Of a DNA stretch of 62,153 nucleotides, positions 9,106 to 18,387 are shown one piece after another; the first letter of the stretch is position 1; the number at the start of each line of letters is the position of its first letter. Source of the stretch: Lentisphaerota bacterium (lineage in GTDB: Bacteria; Verrucomicrobiota; Kiritimatiellia; RFP12; UBA1067). The DNA lies in contig SUWC01000009.1 of NCBI GenBank assembly GCA_015061665.1, positions 1 to 62,153 on the forward strand. The letters run 5' to 3'. The notes under the pieces were generated by a model that was not told the origin of the DNA, searched no databases, and saw only the letters and a list, made by a program, of their open reading frames with translations. The translations under genes and the position numbers were made by a program.

Positions 9106-12100
9106 ATGGCAATCATATTACGACGAAAGCGATTGGCGGCGTTCTTTGCGGTGCTGACAGGAGCGTTGTGCGGGCAGGAGCTACCCGATCCCGTCGACAG
9201 CCTGCGAAGCGAATACCGCAACGAAGTCCATGCATATACAAATGTGTTGGAAGATATAGGCGTGGCGCTCGGTCCCGGTTCGGGCCGCGAGACGAAGACA
9301 TTGACCGCGACGGCGATTGCAACCCATCAGAGCACGGTAGGCGTGCCGATCTCGGTGCAGCCGGCGAACCTCATGCTCGGCGAGAAGCTTGAGCCTCCCG
9401 CCAACTGGAGCGGAGCAGCTCCTGCGATCAGCAACAGCGGAGGCATGCTCGTCTGGATCGACTACGCGAAGACTGTTCTCGCAATCGAGGCGGGCACTGT
9501 GTCGATCGACTGGCCGCTGACGGGCGGCGGAACGGAATCGCAGTCTGGCGTCGTATCCGCATCGCCCACGAAGCGTCCGGTTCGTCTTTACTGGACACAC
9601 GAGCGTCCGAAGACGGTCAACGACACGTACCGCACGCTGCAGAACTCCGGCCCGACCGTCACGTTCGGAAGCAACTACCGAGTGACGCTTTACGGAACCG
9701 GGAGTATCGAGGTCTGGAACGACGACTCGGACAAGGGCGCCGTCAAGGTCGGAGACGTCAGGCTCAACGGCAACGAGCTGCAGGCGTTCGAGGGCGCGAG
9801 CGGAACTTTCCTCATCACGTACTCGCGCCTCGACGAGGCGACGGGCGCGGAGGTTCTGCTCGCATACGAACTCGTGCAGGTGCTGCGTCCGATGCAGACG
9901 CAGATCGACGTGAAGATCGGACAGCAGCTCAGGCCGATCTCGCGCTCGTACAAGAACGAGGACCTCTATCCGACGATCACGCGCGGCCTTACTGACGACG
10001 CGGACGCGGGCGAGATATACGTCTACCAGCACGGACAGGGTCCGCAGAAGAACTACATCTGGGCCATCCGCGACTCAAGCGACGATCCGTGGAAGATCGA
10101 GGTCTACTGGCGCGCGAAGGAGGAGCTGGACATCGTCTGGCCGTTCGAGGTCGACATCTATGCGGCGAGCTGGGACGAAACGGGTTCGCAGGTCTACATC
10201 CGCGACTGCGAGACGGCCGAAGGAGGCGAGGCGCAGGCGGAGCCGATCGTGCTAGTCCCGACTGCTGTCAAGGCGACTGCCATGGACTACCAGGTCGCGA
10301 AGGACGGGGAGCATCCGCATTTCCACGTCTCGGAGAAGGGCTTCTACTCCGACTACGCCGACGACCATACGTTCGCGCTCATCAAGTACGCCGCAGGCGA
10401 GCAGGTGTGGTTCCAGACGGTCCGCTCGGTTCCCGCGAAGAACTCCGCGCTCCTCGCGAAGCTCGGCGTCGACCTTGTCGGCGTCTGCACGAACAGGCTG
10501 TGGTGGAGCGGCGCGGAAGACGAGCAGGCGCCCGATCCGGTCGATGTTCCATACGCGACGCTCGCCGAGGAGATTCGCGCGCCGTTCGCAGGCGCGGAAG
10601 GGTTCTTCTATCCGGGCTGGATCAAGAACACGCCCGACACGGAGCCTGGCTATCCGATCCGCAACCCCTACAACGTAGATCTCTACACGTATCCGCGCGA
10701 GTACACGCTCACTAATTCAGTCTACGCGCCGATCTTCCCTGTCAACCTCGGAAAGATCGAGGTGTGGTGGCAGCTGCCGAGTCGCCTGAACGAGGAGCAG
10801 GGCGAGGAGACTGGTCATACCGGACCTCTCACGTCGCCAGTGTACTTCCCGTCGTGTCCCTGCACCTACACTGTCAGCGCACCCGAGGAGATGTACCGCT
10901 GGGACAACGGAGTGCCGCAGGTCGTGATCGCCTCGGGACTCGGCAGCGCGAGCCTTGCCCTAAGCGACTACGACCCCTACGTCGCCTCGCCGTCCATCCG
11001 CTTCAACAGATGCTGGTCAGGCGCGATAGATGAAGGTCTTGTCGTCGCTAACCTTGCGCAGACCGCGGTTTCGGGCGAGACTGCGACGAACTTCACCGTC
11101 GAGGCGCGCTTTACGCTTGAGAAATGGGACTACCCCAGCAGCGACCTCTGCATACCGTGGGCGGCGTTCACGAGGCGCGGCGAGACTGAGCCGGACGTCG
11201 AACTCGGCTTTGACCTGAACGCGAACCTTTATGTCGGAGGCGTTAAGGTCACCGACTTCACTGCGATTCCCAATCCGATCTACGCAAACCGCGACGAGGA
11301 CTGCCCGACGGTCGAGTTTCATCTCGCTGTCACGCGCGGAAAGGACGCCAAGTGGCGCTACTACGTGAACGGAATGCGTGTCGCGATGTTCGACCAGCCG
11401 GAGAGCGCAGCGGAAGGCATCGCGCTCGCAGGCGGACAGGTCACGCTGTTCCGTCCGAACCCCGACGGCGTGATATACGACTGCCCCGAGCAGTTCACCG
11501 GACACATGTCCTGCTTCCGCGTGTGGGCATACGAGCGTCCGTGGCATGACATCCACAACTACCGCTACAGCGAATACGGGTCGGAAGACTCCATCAGCGA
11601 CACTCCCGCGAACCTCATAGTCCAGTTCGGCGAGCAGCGTCCTCTGCCAGGACACGAGGACGAGGAGCAGTGGGACGTCCGCACGCGCCTCGAGGACTCC
11701 TCGATGTACGGCAACCACGGCAACCTCCTGTTCAGCCCGGAAGATGACGGCGACCTCATTTCGGCCGGTCTCTTCAGCGGCGCTCCGCTCAAGGCGCGCA
11801 AGGGCCTGATACTCGACCAGGATGCGGTGATCTACCGTCAGTGCGACCGCACGAAGCCGGGCTACAACCCGAACGAGGAGCACGCGATGATGGTCAACGG
11901 CGTGGTCCATGCGCTGAGGTGCGACATCAACAACACCGATACGAAGTCGGAGGGCTTCTCGTCGCTTCCGTACGTTCTCGTGTCCTACTACGACCCGTAC
12001 GCGGCGGGGCGCATGCGCATGGCGGCTTTCCGCGTCGTGCCGGAGAACGACCGCTACCGCTTCCGCGAGTTCTACGAGGCGGGGCTCATGTTCCAGGCGC

Positions 12101-15100
12101 CTAATCCGATATCCGCGCTCCAGACTGCGAACCTTATGAGCTTCATCTCTGGTCCGACGGCGGAAGGGCAGACGACGTGCTTCAAGGACCGCAAGGGCTG
12201 GTTCTGGGCTCACCAGGCGGGCGACGGCGGAGACGTCACGAACTACGTGTTCGAGTTCAGCTATCCTCACCAGCCGACCTTCGACTACATAGACAACATG
12301 ACGCCGCCGGAAGTCGGAACGCCGATCGTGTGGCTCGCGAACTACGTGCAGCGCGACGACGGATACCTCGGCGCGCCTAGCGCGTACCCGGTGCGCGACG
12401 TTTCCGACACAGGCGGAGTAGACTACACCTTCATCGTCCGCTGGCCGGACAGCGTCCCGAAGCTCTACGTCAACCAGACGCTCTACGAGGCGAAGAACGG
12501 ACTACCCGAGATGCGCCGCCAGCTTTCCGTCAGGATCGCCTACGAGCAGAGCCAGCGCGTCGCGAGCGAGCGAAGCGTGAAGCTCATCGACCCGACCGTG
12601 AGGCAGACCGGTTCGCTGAAGGAGATCCCCGACGGCATCAAGTGGTATCTCGACTACACGACCGGCAAGCGCCACTTCGACCATCTGCCGCCGTTCATGC
12701 AGCAGCGCTTCGTGTTCAACCCCGTCGCCAAGTACGACCTTGCGCATGGCAAGACGGAGGAGCTGGAGCTAACCGGCACCTACCGCGAGGTGATCGGAAT
12801 CGACCCGTACCTGTGGCTCAACGTAATGGACGCTCGTTCGCGCCAGCTGATGACGGACAGCGAATGCTTCCCGGGCGGTGGCAACTCCGACTGGCAGGCG
12901 GGCATACAGTCCGTCCCGACGAACGTCGTCGAGATAGCGGACGAGAACACGGTGCACGATTCGCTCGCGCTCGTGACGACCGGCGTCGGAGCGGGATATG
13001 TGACGCTCGTCATGAACAACTCGACGAACCTCGAGGTCGTGCCTGACCAGTCCGAGAACATATCGATGCACGTCATACGCGTCATCCCCGAACTGTGGAA
13101 CAGCACGATCGATCCGATCGAGTCGAAGAATCCGCTCGACAAGAAGGTCTGCATGAAGTACACGGCCGACTTCGGCGGAACGCCGGAGCTGTGGGAGTTC
13201 GAGTGGCAGTACGCCGATCCGCTGACGAACGGCGGCGCGCCTTCGCTGCCGACGAACAACCCGACCGCGTGGCACGACTTCTCCGGACAGGTCAAGCCCG
13301 GCACGACCTTGCAGGACTGGATCACCGTCGGCGACGAAGGCGTGTTCGGGCTTTCCGACCACTACATCACGTGCCGGTACCGTCCGAAGGATCCGCGCGT
13401 GATAGCCCTTGTCGGCGACAAGTGGTCCGACTGGTGCAAGGCGCAGCTCTTCGAGGGCTGGATCAAGCGCGTCCTCAAGGCGGTCAATCCGTTCGAGCAG
13501 CGCTGCAAGGACTACGCCGAGATGGCAGCGACGACTCCGCTGAACACGCAGCTCTCCATGGTGCAGCAGGCGGGCGCGCCGTATGAAGGCGACGTTGCGC
13601 TCAACCAGTACGCGCTGAACGAGTACGGGCTCATCCAGTTCTACGAGACGGTCCTCCACGAGGCGAAGAAGCTGTCGATCGACGGCGGAGAGTCCCACCA
13701 GGCGTTCGGCTCGCTCGCGCTCGCGCTGCAGATGGCCGCGGGACGCATCGCCGAGCTCTACGTGGTGCTTGGAAACGAGGCTCTCGCGGACGCGATGAAC
13801 CCGACCGTCGACCTCGGCAACTCCTCCGCGGTCGACGACGGCGCGGAAAGCTCGATCTTCCCGTTCATGAACGTGTGCGAGAACCTTCTCGACGAGGAGC
13901 TGTGCCTCCTCAGGGGACGCGACATGAGCTACGACTACGCGTATGCCGCGCAGAACTTCGTCGAGCCGTGGGCCTCGCCGTACTACAACCGCCTCATCTG
14001 GAACTTCTCGAGCGACATCATGGGCGGACAGGTCGCATACACGCTCAACTACGGCATCACCGACCTCAAGGGAGACAAGAACGGCCTTACGGACGTCAAC
14101 GACGCGGCCGCGATGTATCCGCAGGGACACGGCGACGCGTATGGACACTACCTCTCCGCCGTGAAGGGCTACTATTCGCTCCTCAGGCACAAGAACTTCG
14201 GCTGGCCTACGCAGGTCGAGTCCATACTCGGCTACGGCTCCGCAGCTCTCATCAACTGCTCCTACATGCACGAGAGGCGCTTCGCCTCCGCCGCCGCTCA
14301 GAAGGCGCGCACTGCGGAGATGATCGTCTCTCGCACGGCGCGCTGGCACTACGAGCAGGGCGCGCAGGATCCGTGGATGTGGGCCGAAGACGACCAGCTC
14401 GACGAATACGAGCTCGACGGAAAGACCGAGAGCCGTCGCTGGGGCGTAGACGAGTGGGCGACGCGCGGACACCTCGGCGCGTACTACGACTGGCTCGCCG
14501 TGAACGCCGTGCTGCCCGCCGCGCAGACCGCGGACGTCGGCATCATCCAGATGATCGACCGCGACTCGACGCTCGAGCTCGGCGAGATCGCGCAGTACGC
14601 GAAGCGCATGCAGCGCGACGCGGACCAGTTCGACGCGGGGCTGAATCCGCTCGGACTTGCAGACGCCGCTGTTCCGTTCGACATCTCGCCTAGCGAGATC
14701 GACGAGGGCAAGACGCACTTCGAGCAGATATACGACCGCGCGCTCCGCGCAACGACCGTCGCGCACGAGATATTCAAGCGCGTCAAGAACTGCTCCAACG
14801 CGCTGAGGGACCAGAACGAGGAGCGCGACTTCGAGAAGATGGTCGCGGACGAGGAGGCCGCGATCAACCGCGAGCTGATCGAGATCTACGGCCGTCCGTA
14901 TGACGAGGACATCGGACCCGGCAAGCTCTATCCGCAGGGCTACACCGGACCCGACCTCTACCACTACTACTACGTCGAGACGTACGATGTTGACGAGTCG
15001 AACAAGAATCCCGTGAAGGGACGCTACCTCGACCTCGTGATCAACGACTACTCGCTCATAACGACGAACGTGACGGGTACGTACGAGGCCGAGATCGACC

Positions 15101-17190
15101 ACTCCGTCACGAACGGCACGAGCCTTCTCTCCTCGCTCCTCGTCGGCGCCGCGAACCTCTACAACAAGGCCGCGACGAAGATCAGCGAGAAGGTGAACCC
15201 GTACCTCAAGTACGCGAGCTACATCGGCGTGAACATCAAGGCCGAGGACTACCTCGAGCTGCCGATCGAGGTGATCGACACTGGCGCGGACGAGTTCGAC
15301 GGAAAGGTCGACTACGAGTTCGCGGTCGCGGCATGGTCCAACACTCCGCACAACGCGAGCTACTTCGTCGGAGTCGACGGATTCGTCCCGAAGCCCGCAA
15401 GCTACACCTCGCAGCGCCTCGCCGAGGGTTCGCTCCAGATTGCCCTCGCGGGCTATCAGGACAAGCTCGCCGCAATCGAGGAGGAGCAGGCGAAGGTCAA
15501 GGCGATCACCGTCGCCGTGAAGTCAAAGATCGACGAGCTCGGCGCGGAGGACTTCAACACGCAGATCAAGTACGTCGAGGCCGCGGCGACGAACGAAGTC
15601 GCGAACTTCTACGCTGCGGTGCAGAAGAACGCCGAGACCGCGATAAAGCTCATCGAGAAGATGAAGGACATCAAGTCCATCATCAGCGACTCCATTGCCG
15701 AGGCGCTTCCGAAGATCACCGGCCTCTCCTTCGACCTCACCTCTATCGCTCGTGGCGCGGAGATCGCGCTCAAGGCAGGCGCGCGCGAGCTCCTCAACCA
15801 GCAGATCGCCGAGCAGGAGGAGGTTGTCGACAAGATCAAGACTGCCACCGAGAAGATGCAGGAGGAGCTTGAGAAGCAGTACAAGTCGTACCAGGACGGC
15901 GAGGAGCGCAAGAAGAAGGTGGCCGCGATCAAGGAGAAGGCGTCCGAGCTCTCCGCCGCAGTCGCGAAGCTGGAGAGCGCGCTCAACATCGCGAACGCCC
16001 AGCGCATGAACTACTCGCAGCTCCTCGAGAGGGGCAACCAGCTCGTCGCAGAGCGCCAGCGCATCAGGGTGCAGTGGGCGAGCGACCTCTCGATCCGCCG
16101 CTACCGCAACATGTTCGTGCAGATCCTGCGCAACGACGAGCTACAGCGCTACAACGAGGCGTTCGAGTCCGCGGCGCGCTACACCTACCTCGCCGCGAAG
16201 GCGTACGACTACGAGACCGGCCTCCTGCAGAGCGACTCCAGGAACGCCGCCGGACGCGAGTTCATGTCGCAGATCATCCGTTCGCGCGCGCTCGGACGAT
16301 TCTCCGAGGACGGCATGACGCCGCTCGGCGGAGGCTCCGCCGGCGATCCTGGGCTTGCGGACGTCCTCTACCGCATGAACGAGAACTGGCAGGTTCTCAA
16401 GGGCCGCCTCGGATTCAACAATCCGCAGAGCGAGCTTGACGGATTCAGTCTCAGGAAAGAGCTCTTCCGCAAGAACAGCGACGAAGAGGGCGACGCGGCG
16501 TGGAAGGACCTTCTCCAGTCGTTCTGGGTTGAGGACCTGAAGACGCATCCCGCGTTCTCGCGCCTCGCGCAACCGTTCGACCCGATGCAGACGAAGGAAC
16601 CCGGATTCGCGATTCCGTTCCAGACCGTCATTGCGGCGCGCATGGGCTTCTTCGGCAACGAGCTGAAGCCCGGCGACAACGCGTTCTCCTCGACGTACTT
16701 CGCGACGAAGATACGCGGCGTCGGCGTCTGGCTCGAGGGCGAGAAGGGGCAGATGAAGAACCGTCCCGGCGTGTACCTCATCCCCGCCGGACTCGACTAC
16801 ATGCGCGTGCCCGTCCGCTCGTCCAGCTCCGAGGCGGCGGAGATACGCGCGTGGGACGTCGTGGACCAGGTGCTGCCGATTCCGTATCCGTTCTCCGACG
16901 CGCAGTGGCAGTCCACCGACTGGAGCATGATGAAGGACGTCTTCTCGAACGAGATGTGCACGCAGCGCAGGCACCCCGTCGTCTACGCGTCCGTCTCGCC
17001 TTCGTTCGATGAGAGCGGCATGAGCTACAACGCTCGCCTCATCGGACGCTCCGTGTGGAACGACGGATGGTGGCTCATCATACCCGCCGCCGAGATCCTC
17101 TCCGACGACGACGCGGCGCGCGAGAGCTTCGTCGATACTGTGAAGGACATCCACCTGTTCTTCAAGACATATTCGTTCAGCGGGAACTGA
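9106..17190 (+). CDS. Giant secreted LamG-domain protein (2694 aa)
   Basis: The start ATG 9106 is six bases after AAGGAGG; ATG 9103 is a less well spaced alternative. A signal peptide covers roughly the first 22 residues. Beta-rich sequence leads to a LamG/concanavalin-like domain at about residues 660-825 (FTVEARFTL..., YYVNGMRVAMF). Another beta-rich part follows, then a mainly helical section from about 1430, with a dockerin or EF-hand-like loop (DLKGDKNGLTDVNDAAA, about 1650-1669) followed by GHGDAYGHYLSAVKGYY. Residues about 2118-2325 form a long Lys/Glu/Ala coiled coil. The C-terminal 250 residues contain RLIGRSVWN and end TYSFSGN. From memory it resembles very large LamG proteins of Verrucomicrobiota and Planctomycetota with no assigned function. 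It is the central and largest member of the operon, probably extracellular or surface attached. The helical-plus-coiled-coil layout recalls pore or toxin scaffolds, but I see no specific proof. Confidence 0.75.
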   Translation: MAIILRRKRLAAFFAVLTGALCGQELPDPVDSLRSEYRNEVHAYTNVLEDIGVALGPGSGRETKTLTATAIATHQSTVGVPISVQPANLMLGEKLEPPANWSGAAPAISNSGGMLVWIDYAKTVLAIEAGTVSIDWPLTGGGTESQSGVVSASPTKRPVRLYWTHERPKTVNDTYRTLQNSGPTVTFGSNYRVTLYGTGSIEVWNDDSDKGAVKVGDVRLNGNELQAFEGASGTFLITYSRLDEATGAEVLLAYELVQVLRPMQTQIDVKIGQQLRPISRSYKNEDLYPTITRGLTDDADAGEIYVYQHGQGPQKNYIWAIRDSSDDPWKIEVYWRAKEELDIVWPFEVDIYAASWDETGSQVYIRDCETAEGGEAQAEPIVLVPTAVKATAMDYQVAKDGEHPHFHVSEKGFYSDYADDHTFALIKYAAGEQVWFQTVRSVPAKNSALLAKLGVDLVGVCTNRLWWSGAEDEQAPDPVDVPYATLAEEIRAPFAGAEGFFYPGWIKNTPDTEPGYPIRNPYNVDLYTYPREYTLTNSVYAPIFPVNLGKIEVWWQLPSRLNEEQGEETGHTGPLTSPVYFPSCPCTYTVSAPEEMYRWDNGVPQVVIASGLGSASLALSDYDPYVASPSIRFNRCWSGAIDEGLVVANLAQTAVSGETATNFTVEARFTLEKWDYPSSDLCIPWAAFTRRGETEPDVELGFDLNANLYVGGVKVTDFTAIPNPIYANRDEDCPTVEFHLAVTRGKDAKWRYYVNGMRVAMFDQPESAAEGIALAGGQVTLFRPNPDGVIYDCPEQFTGHMSCFRVWAYERPWHDIHNYRYSEYGSEDSISDTPANLIVQFGEQRPLPGHEDEEQWDVRTRLEDSSMYGNHGNLLFSPEDDGDLISAGLFSGAPLKARKGLILDQDAVIYRQCDRTKPGYNPNEEHAMMVNGVVHALRCDINNTDTKSEGFSSLPYVLVSYYDPYAAGRMRMAAFRVVPENDRYRFREFYEAGLMFQAPNPISALQTANLMSFISGPTAEGQTTCFKDRKGWFWAHQAGDGGDVTNYVFEFSYPHQPTFDYIDNMTPPEVGTPIVWLANYVQRDDGYLGAPSAYPVRDVSDTGGVDYTFIVRWPDSVPKLYVNQTLYEAKNGLPEMRRQLSVRIAYEQSQRVASERSVKLIDPTVRQTGSLKEIPDGIKWYLDYTTGKRHFDHLPPFMQQRFVFNPVAKYDLAHGKTEELELTGTYREVIGIDPYLWLNVMDARSRQLMTDSECFPGGGNSDWQAGIQSVPTNVVEIADENTVHDSLALVTTGVGAGYVTLVMNNSTNLEVVPDQSENISMHVIRVIPELWNSTIDPIESKNPLDKKVCMKYTADFGGTPELWEFEWQYADPLTNGGAPSLPTNNPTAWHDFSGQVKPGTTLQDWITVGDEGVFGLSDHYITCRYRPKDPRVIALVGDKWSDWCKAQLFEGWIKRVLKAVNPFEQRCKDYAEMAATTPLNTQLSMVQQAGAPYEGDVALNQYALNEYGLIQFYETVLHEAKKLSIDGGESHQAFGSLALALQMAAGRIAELYVVLGNEALADAMNPTVDLGNSSAVDDGAESSIFPFMNVCENLLDEELCLLRGRDMSYDYAYAAQNFVEPWASPYYNRLIWNFSSDIMGGQVAYTLNYGITDLKGDKNGLTDVNDAAAMYPQGHGDAYGHYLSAVKGYYSLLRHKNFGWPTQVESILGYGSAALINCSYMHERRFASAAAQKARTAEMIVSRTARWHYEQGAQDPWMWAEDDQLDEYELDGKTESRRWGVDEWATRGHLGAYYDWLAVNAVLPAAQTADVGIIQMIDRDSTLELGEIAQYAKRMQRDADQFDAGLNPLGLADAAVPFDISPSEIDEGKTHFEQIYDRALRATTVAHEIFKRVKNCSNALRDQNEERDFEKMVADEEAAINRELIEIYGRPYDEDIGPGKLYPQGYTGPDLYHYYYVETYDVDESNKNPVKGRYLDLVINDYSLITTNVTGTYEAEIDHSVTNGTSLLSSLLVGAANLYNKAATKISEKVNPYLKYASYIGVNIKAEDYLELPIEVIDTGADEFDGKVDYEFAVAAWSNTPHNASYFVGVDGFVPKPASYTSQRLAEGSLQIALAGYQDKLAAIEEEQAKVKAITVAVKSKIDELGAEDFNTQIKYVEAAATNEVANFYAAVQKNAETAIKLIEKMKDIKSIISDSIAEALPKITGLSFDLTSIARGAEIALKAGARELLNQQIAEQEEVVDKIKTATEKMQEELEKQYKSYQDGEERKKKVAAIKEKASELSAAVAKLESALNIANAQRMNYSQLLERGNQLVAERQRIRVQWASDLSIRRYRNMFVQILRNDELQRYNEAFESAARYTYLAAKAYDYETGLLQSDSRNAAGREFMSQIIRSRALGRFSEDGMTPLGGGSAGDPGLADVLYRMNENWQVLKGRLGFNNPQSELDGFSLRKELFRKNSDEEGDAAWKDLLQSFWVEDLKTHPAFSRLAQPFDPMQTKEPGFAIPFQTVIAARMGFFGNELKPGDNAFSSTYFATKIRGVGVWLEGEKGQMKNRPGVYLIPAGLDYMRVPVRSSSSEAAEIRAWDVVDQVLPIPYPFSDAQWQSTDWSMMKDVFSNEMCTQRRHPVVYASVSPSFDESGMSYNARLIGRSVWNDGWWLIIPAAEILSDDDAARESFVDTVKDIHLFFKTYSFSGN

Positions 17191-17212
17191 GCACCGTGAA
17201 AGGAGTCAAGAA

Positions 17213-18085
17213 ATGAGAAAGTCCTATTCGATATTCGCGGTGGCGATGGCGGCTGCAATCGCAACGCCGTCCTTCGCCGCGCCGCGCACCGCTCCCGCCG
17301 TCCCCAAGCCTCCGGTCGTGACGTACGGACTCATCCGCGACGAATACGGCGTTCCGCTTGCCGCGGACGCCAAGGCGTCCGCGAGGCTTGTCCTTGATTC
17401 CGCGCCGGAAGGACGCGTCTACGCGCAGAGCGCAGTCGAGGCGAACGTGTTCCTCGGCATGAACTACCGACTCTCATTGGAGATCGACAGCTCGGGGCCC
17501 GTTCGCTCCCGTGCCGTCACGGTCGGCACTCAGATGCGCGTGCAGGCCATTGTCGAAGGCGTGGACGAGGGGCTTTCGCCAGACCCCGTGTGGGCAACGC
17601 CAGCCGCAGGAACCCTCCAGCGCCGCGACTACACGCTCGGAGAGGATCTGGACGGCGACGGACTTCCCGACGCCTGGGAGCTGTGGATGATGGAGCTTAA
17701 TCCCTATGCCGGAGAGGAGGGCCAGCCGGACAACATCGCCGCCTTCAAGCCGGGCGGAGACTGCGATCGCGACGGGATGTCCAATCTGCAGGAGTTCCTT
17801 GCGGGGACTGATCCGTTCTCGGAAACAGACCTGTTCAGCATCGTCTCGTTCGAGAAGGTCCCAGGTACGTCTCTCGCCGCGATTACGTTCAAGACGTCCG
17901 TCGACAGGCTCTACCATGTGCTTGTTTCAGAGACAGCCGGCGGAAACGACTGGTCCCCCGTCGCGACGTCCGCGAGCGCCGACGGCGAGTTCGGCTACGC
18001 GACGTACGAGGGCACGGGACGCGACATGACGGTCTACGTCGATGCTGCGCTCGGTTCGGCGTTCTTCAAGGTGGCGTGTCACTGA
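17213..18085 (+). CDS. Secreted protein with Ca-binding repeats and an FFKV tail
   Basis: A 290-residue protein with a signal peptide ending near AFA and an AAGGAGT ribosome binding site. Residues about 145-195 hold two calcium-binding, thrombospondin type 3 or EF-hand-like loops (DLDGDGLPDAWE and DCDRDGMSNLQEF). This pair is common in PVC secreted proteins. The last 75 residues form a strand-rich module (YHVLVSE, NDWSPV, AFFKV) that matches, in pattern, the C-termini of the first and last genes of the operon. The N-terminal part resembles a beta-sandwich. The next gene overlaps its stop (TGATG), so translation is coupled. A structural or anchoring role is inferred. Confidence 0.7.
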   Translation: MRKSYSIFAVAMAAAIATPSFAAPRTAPAVPKPPVVTYGLIRDEYGVPLAADAKASARLVLDSAPEGRVYAQSAVEANVFLGMNYRLSLEIDSSGPVRSRAVTVGTQMRVQAIVEGVDEGLSPDPVWATPAAGTLQRRDYTLGEDLDGDGLPDAWELWMMELNPYAGEEGQPDNIAAFKPGGDCDRDGMSNLQEFLAGTDPFSETDLFSIVSFEKVPGTSLAAITFKTSVDRLYHVLVSETAGGNDWSPVATSASADGEFGYATYEGTGRDMTVYVDAALGSAFFKVACH

Positions 18086-18387
18086 TGACGACGGCATCTC
18101 TACTGCTGGCCGCGGCGCTCGCCGCGACGAACGCCCCGGCGGCTTCGGTCGCCGCGACGAACGCCGTTCCGCCGCGTATGGTGACAACGTGGAACCAGGC
18201 GCAGCGCGAACTCAGGCGCACCGCCGCGCGGCAGGCTGACGGTACGCTCGACGCCGCTGGGGCGGCGCGCAGAAGGGCGGCGGTTGCGCGTGCGTTCGAG
18301 CGCGTGTGCCGTCAGAAGGGCATATCAGAGGAGACGATCCGCTATTGGCGCGGACGCATCGAAAAAGGGGAAGGAGACTCAAAATGA
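18085..18387 (+). CDS. Small exported Ala/Arg-rich protein (100 aa)
   Basis: The ATG at 18085 shares its A with the preceding TGA stop. The N-terminus is a plausible signal peptide (TASLLLAAALAATNAPA), followed by a near-repeat of AATNA and then a basic helical region (AQRELRRTAARQADG...RRRAAVARAFERVCRQKG) with a single Cys. I recognise no domain. Overlaps with both neighbours (the next ATG overlaps its TGA) argue that it is a real, translationally coupled gene. It may be a small chaperone, anchor or subunit of the secreted assembly. Confidence 0.55.
   Translation: MTTASLLLAAALAATNAPAASVAATNAVPPRMVTTWNQAQRELRRTAARQADGTLDAAGAARRRAAVARAFERVCRQKGISEETIRYWRGRIEKGEGDSK

Noticed and set aside
12769-15351. 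860-residue open frame on the minus strand
   Set aside because: Antisense shadow of the giant LamG gene, with skewed Arg/Val/Glu composition and no start signal.
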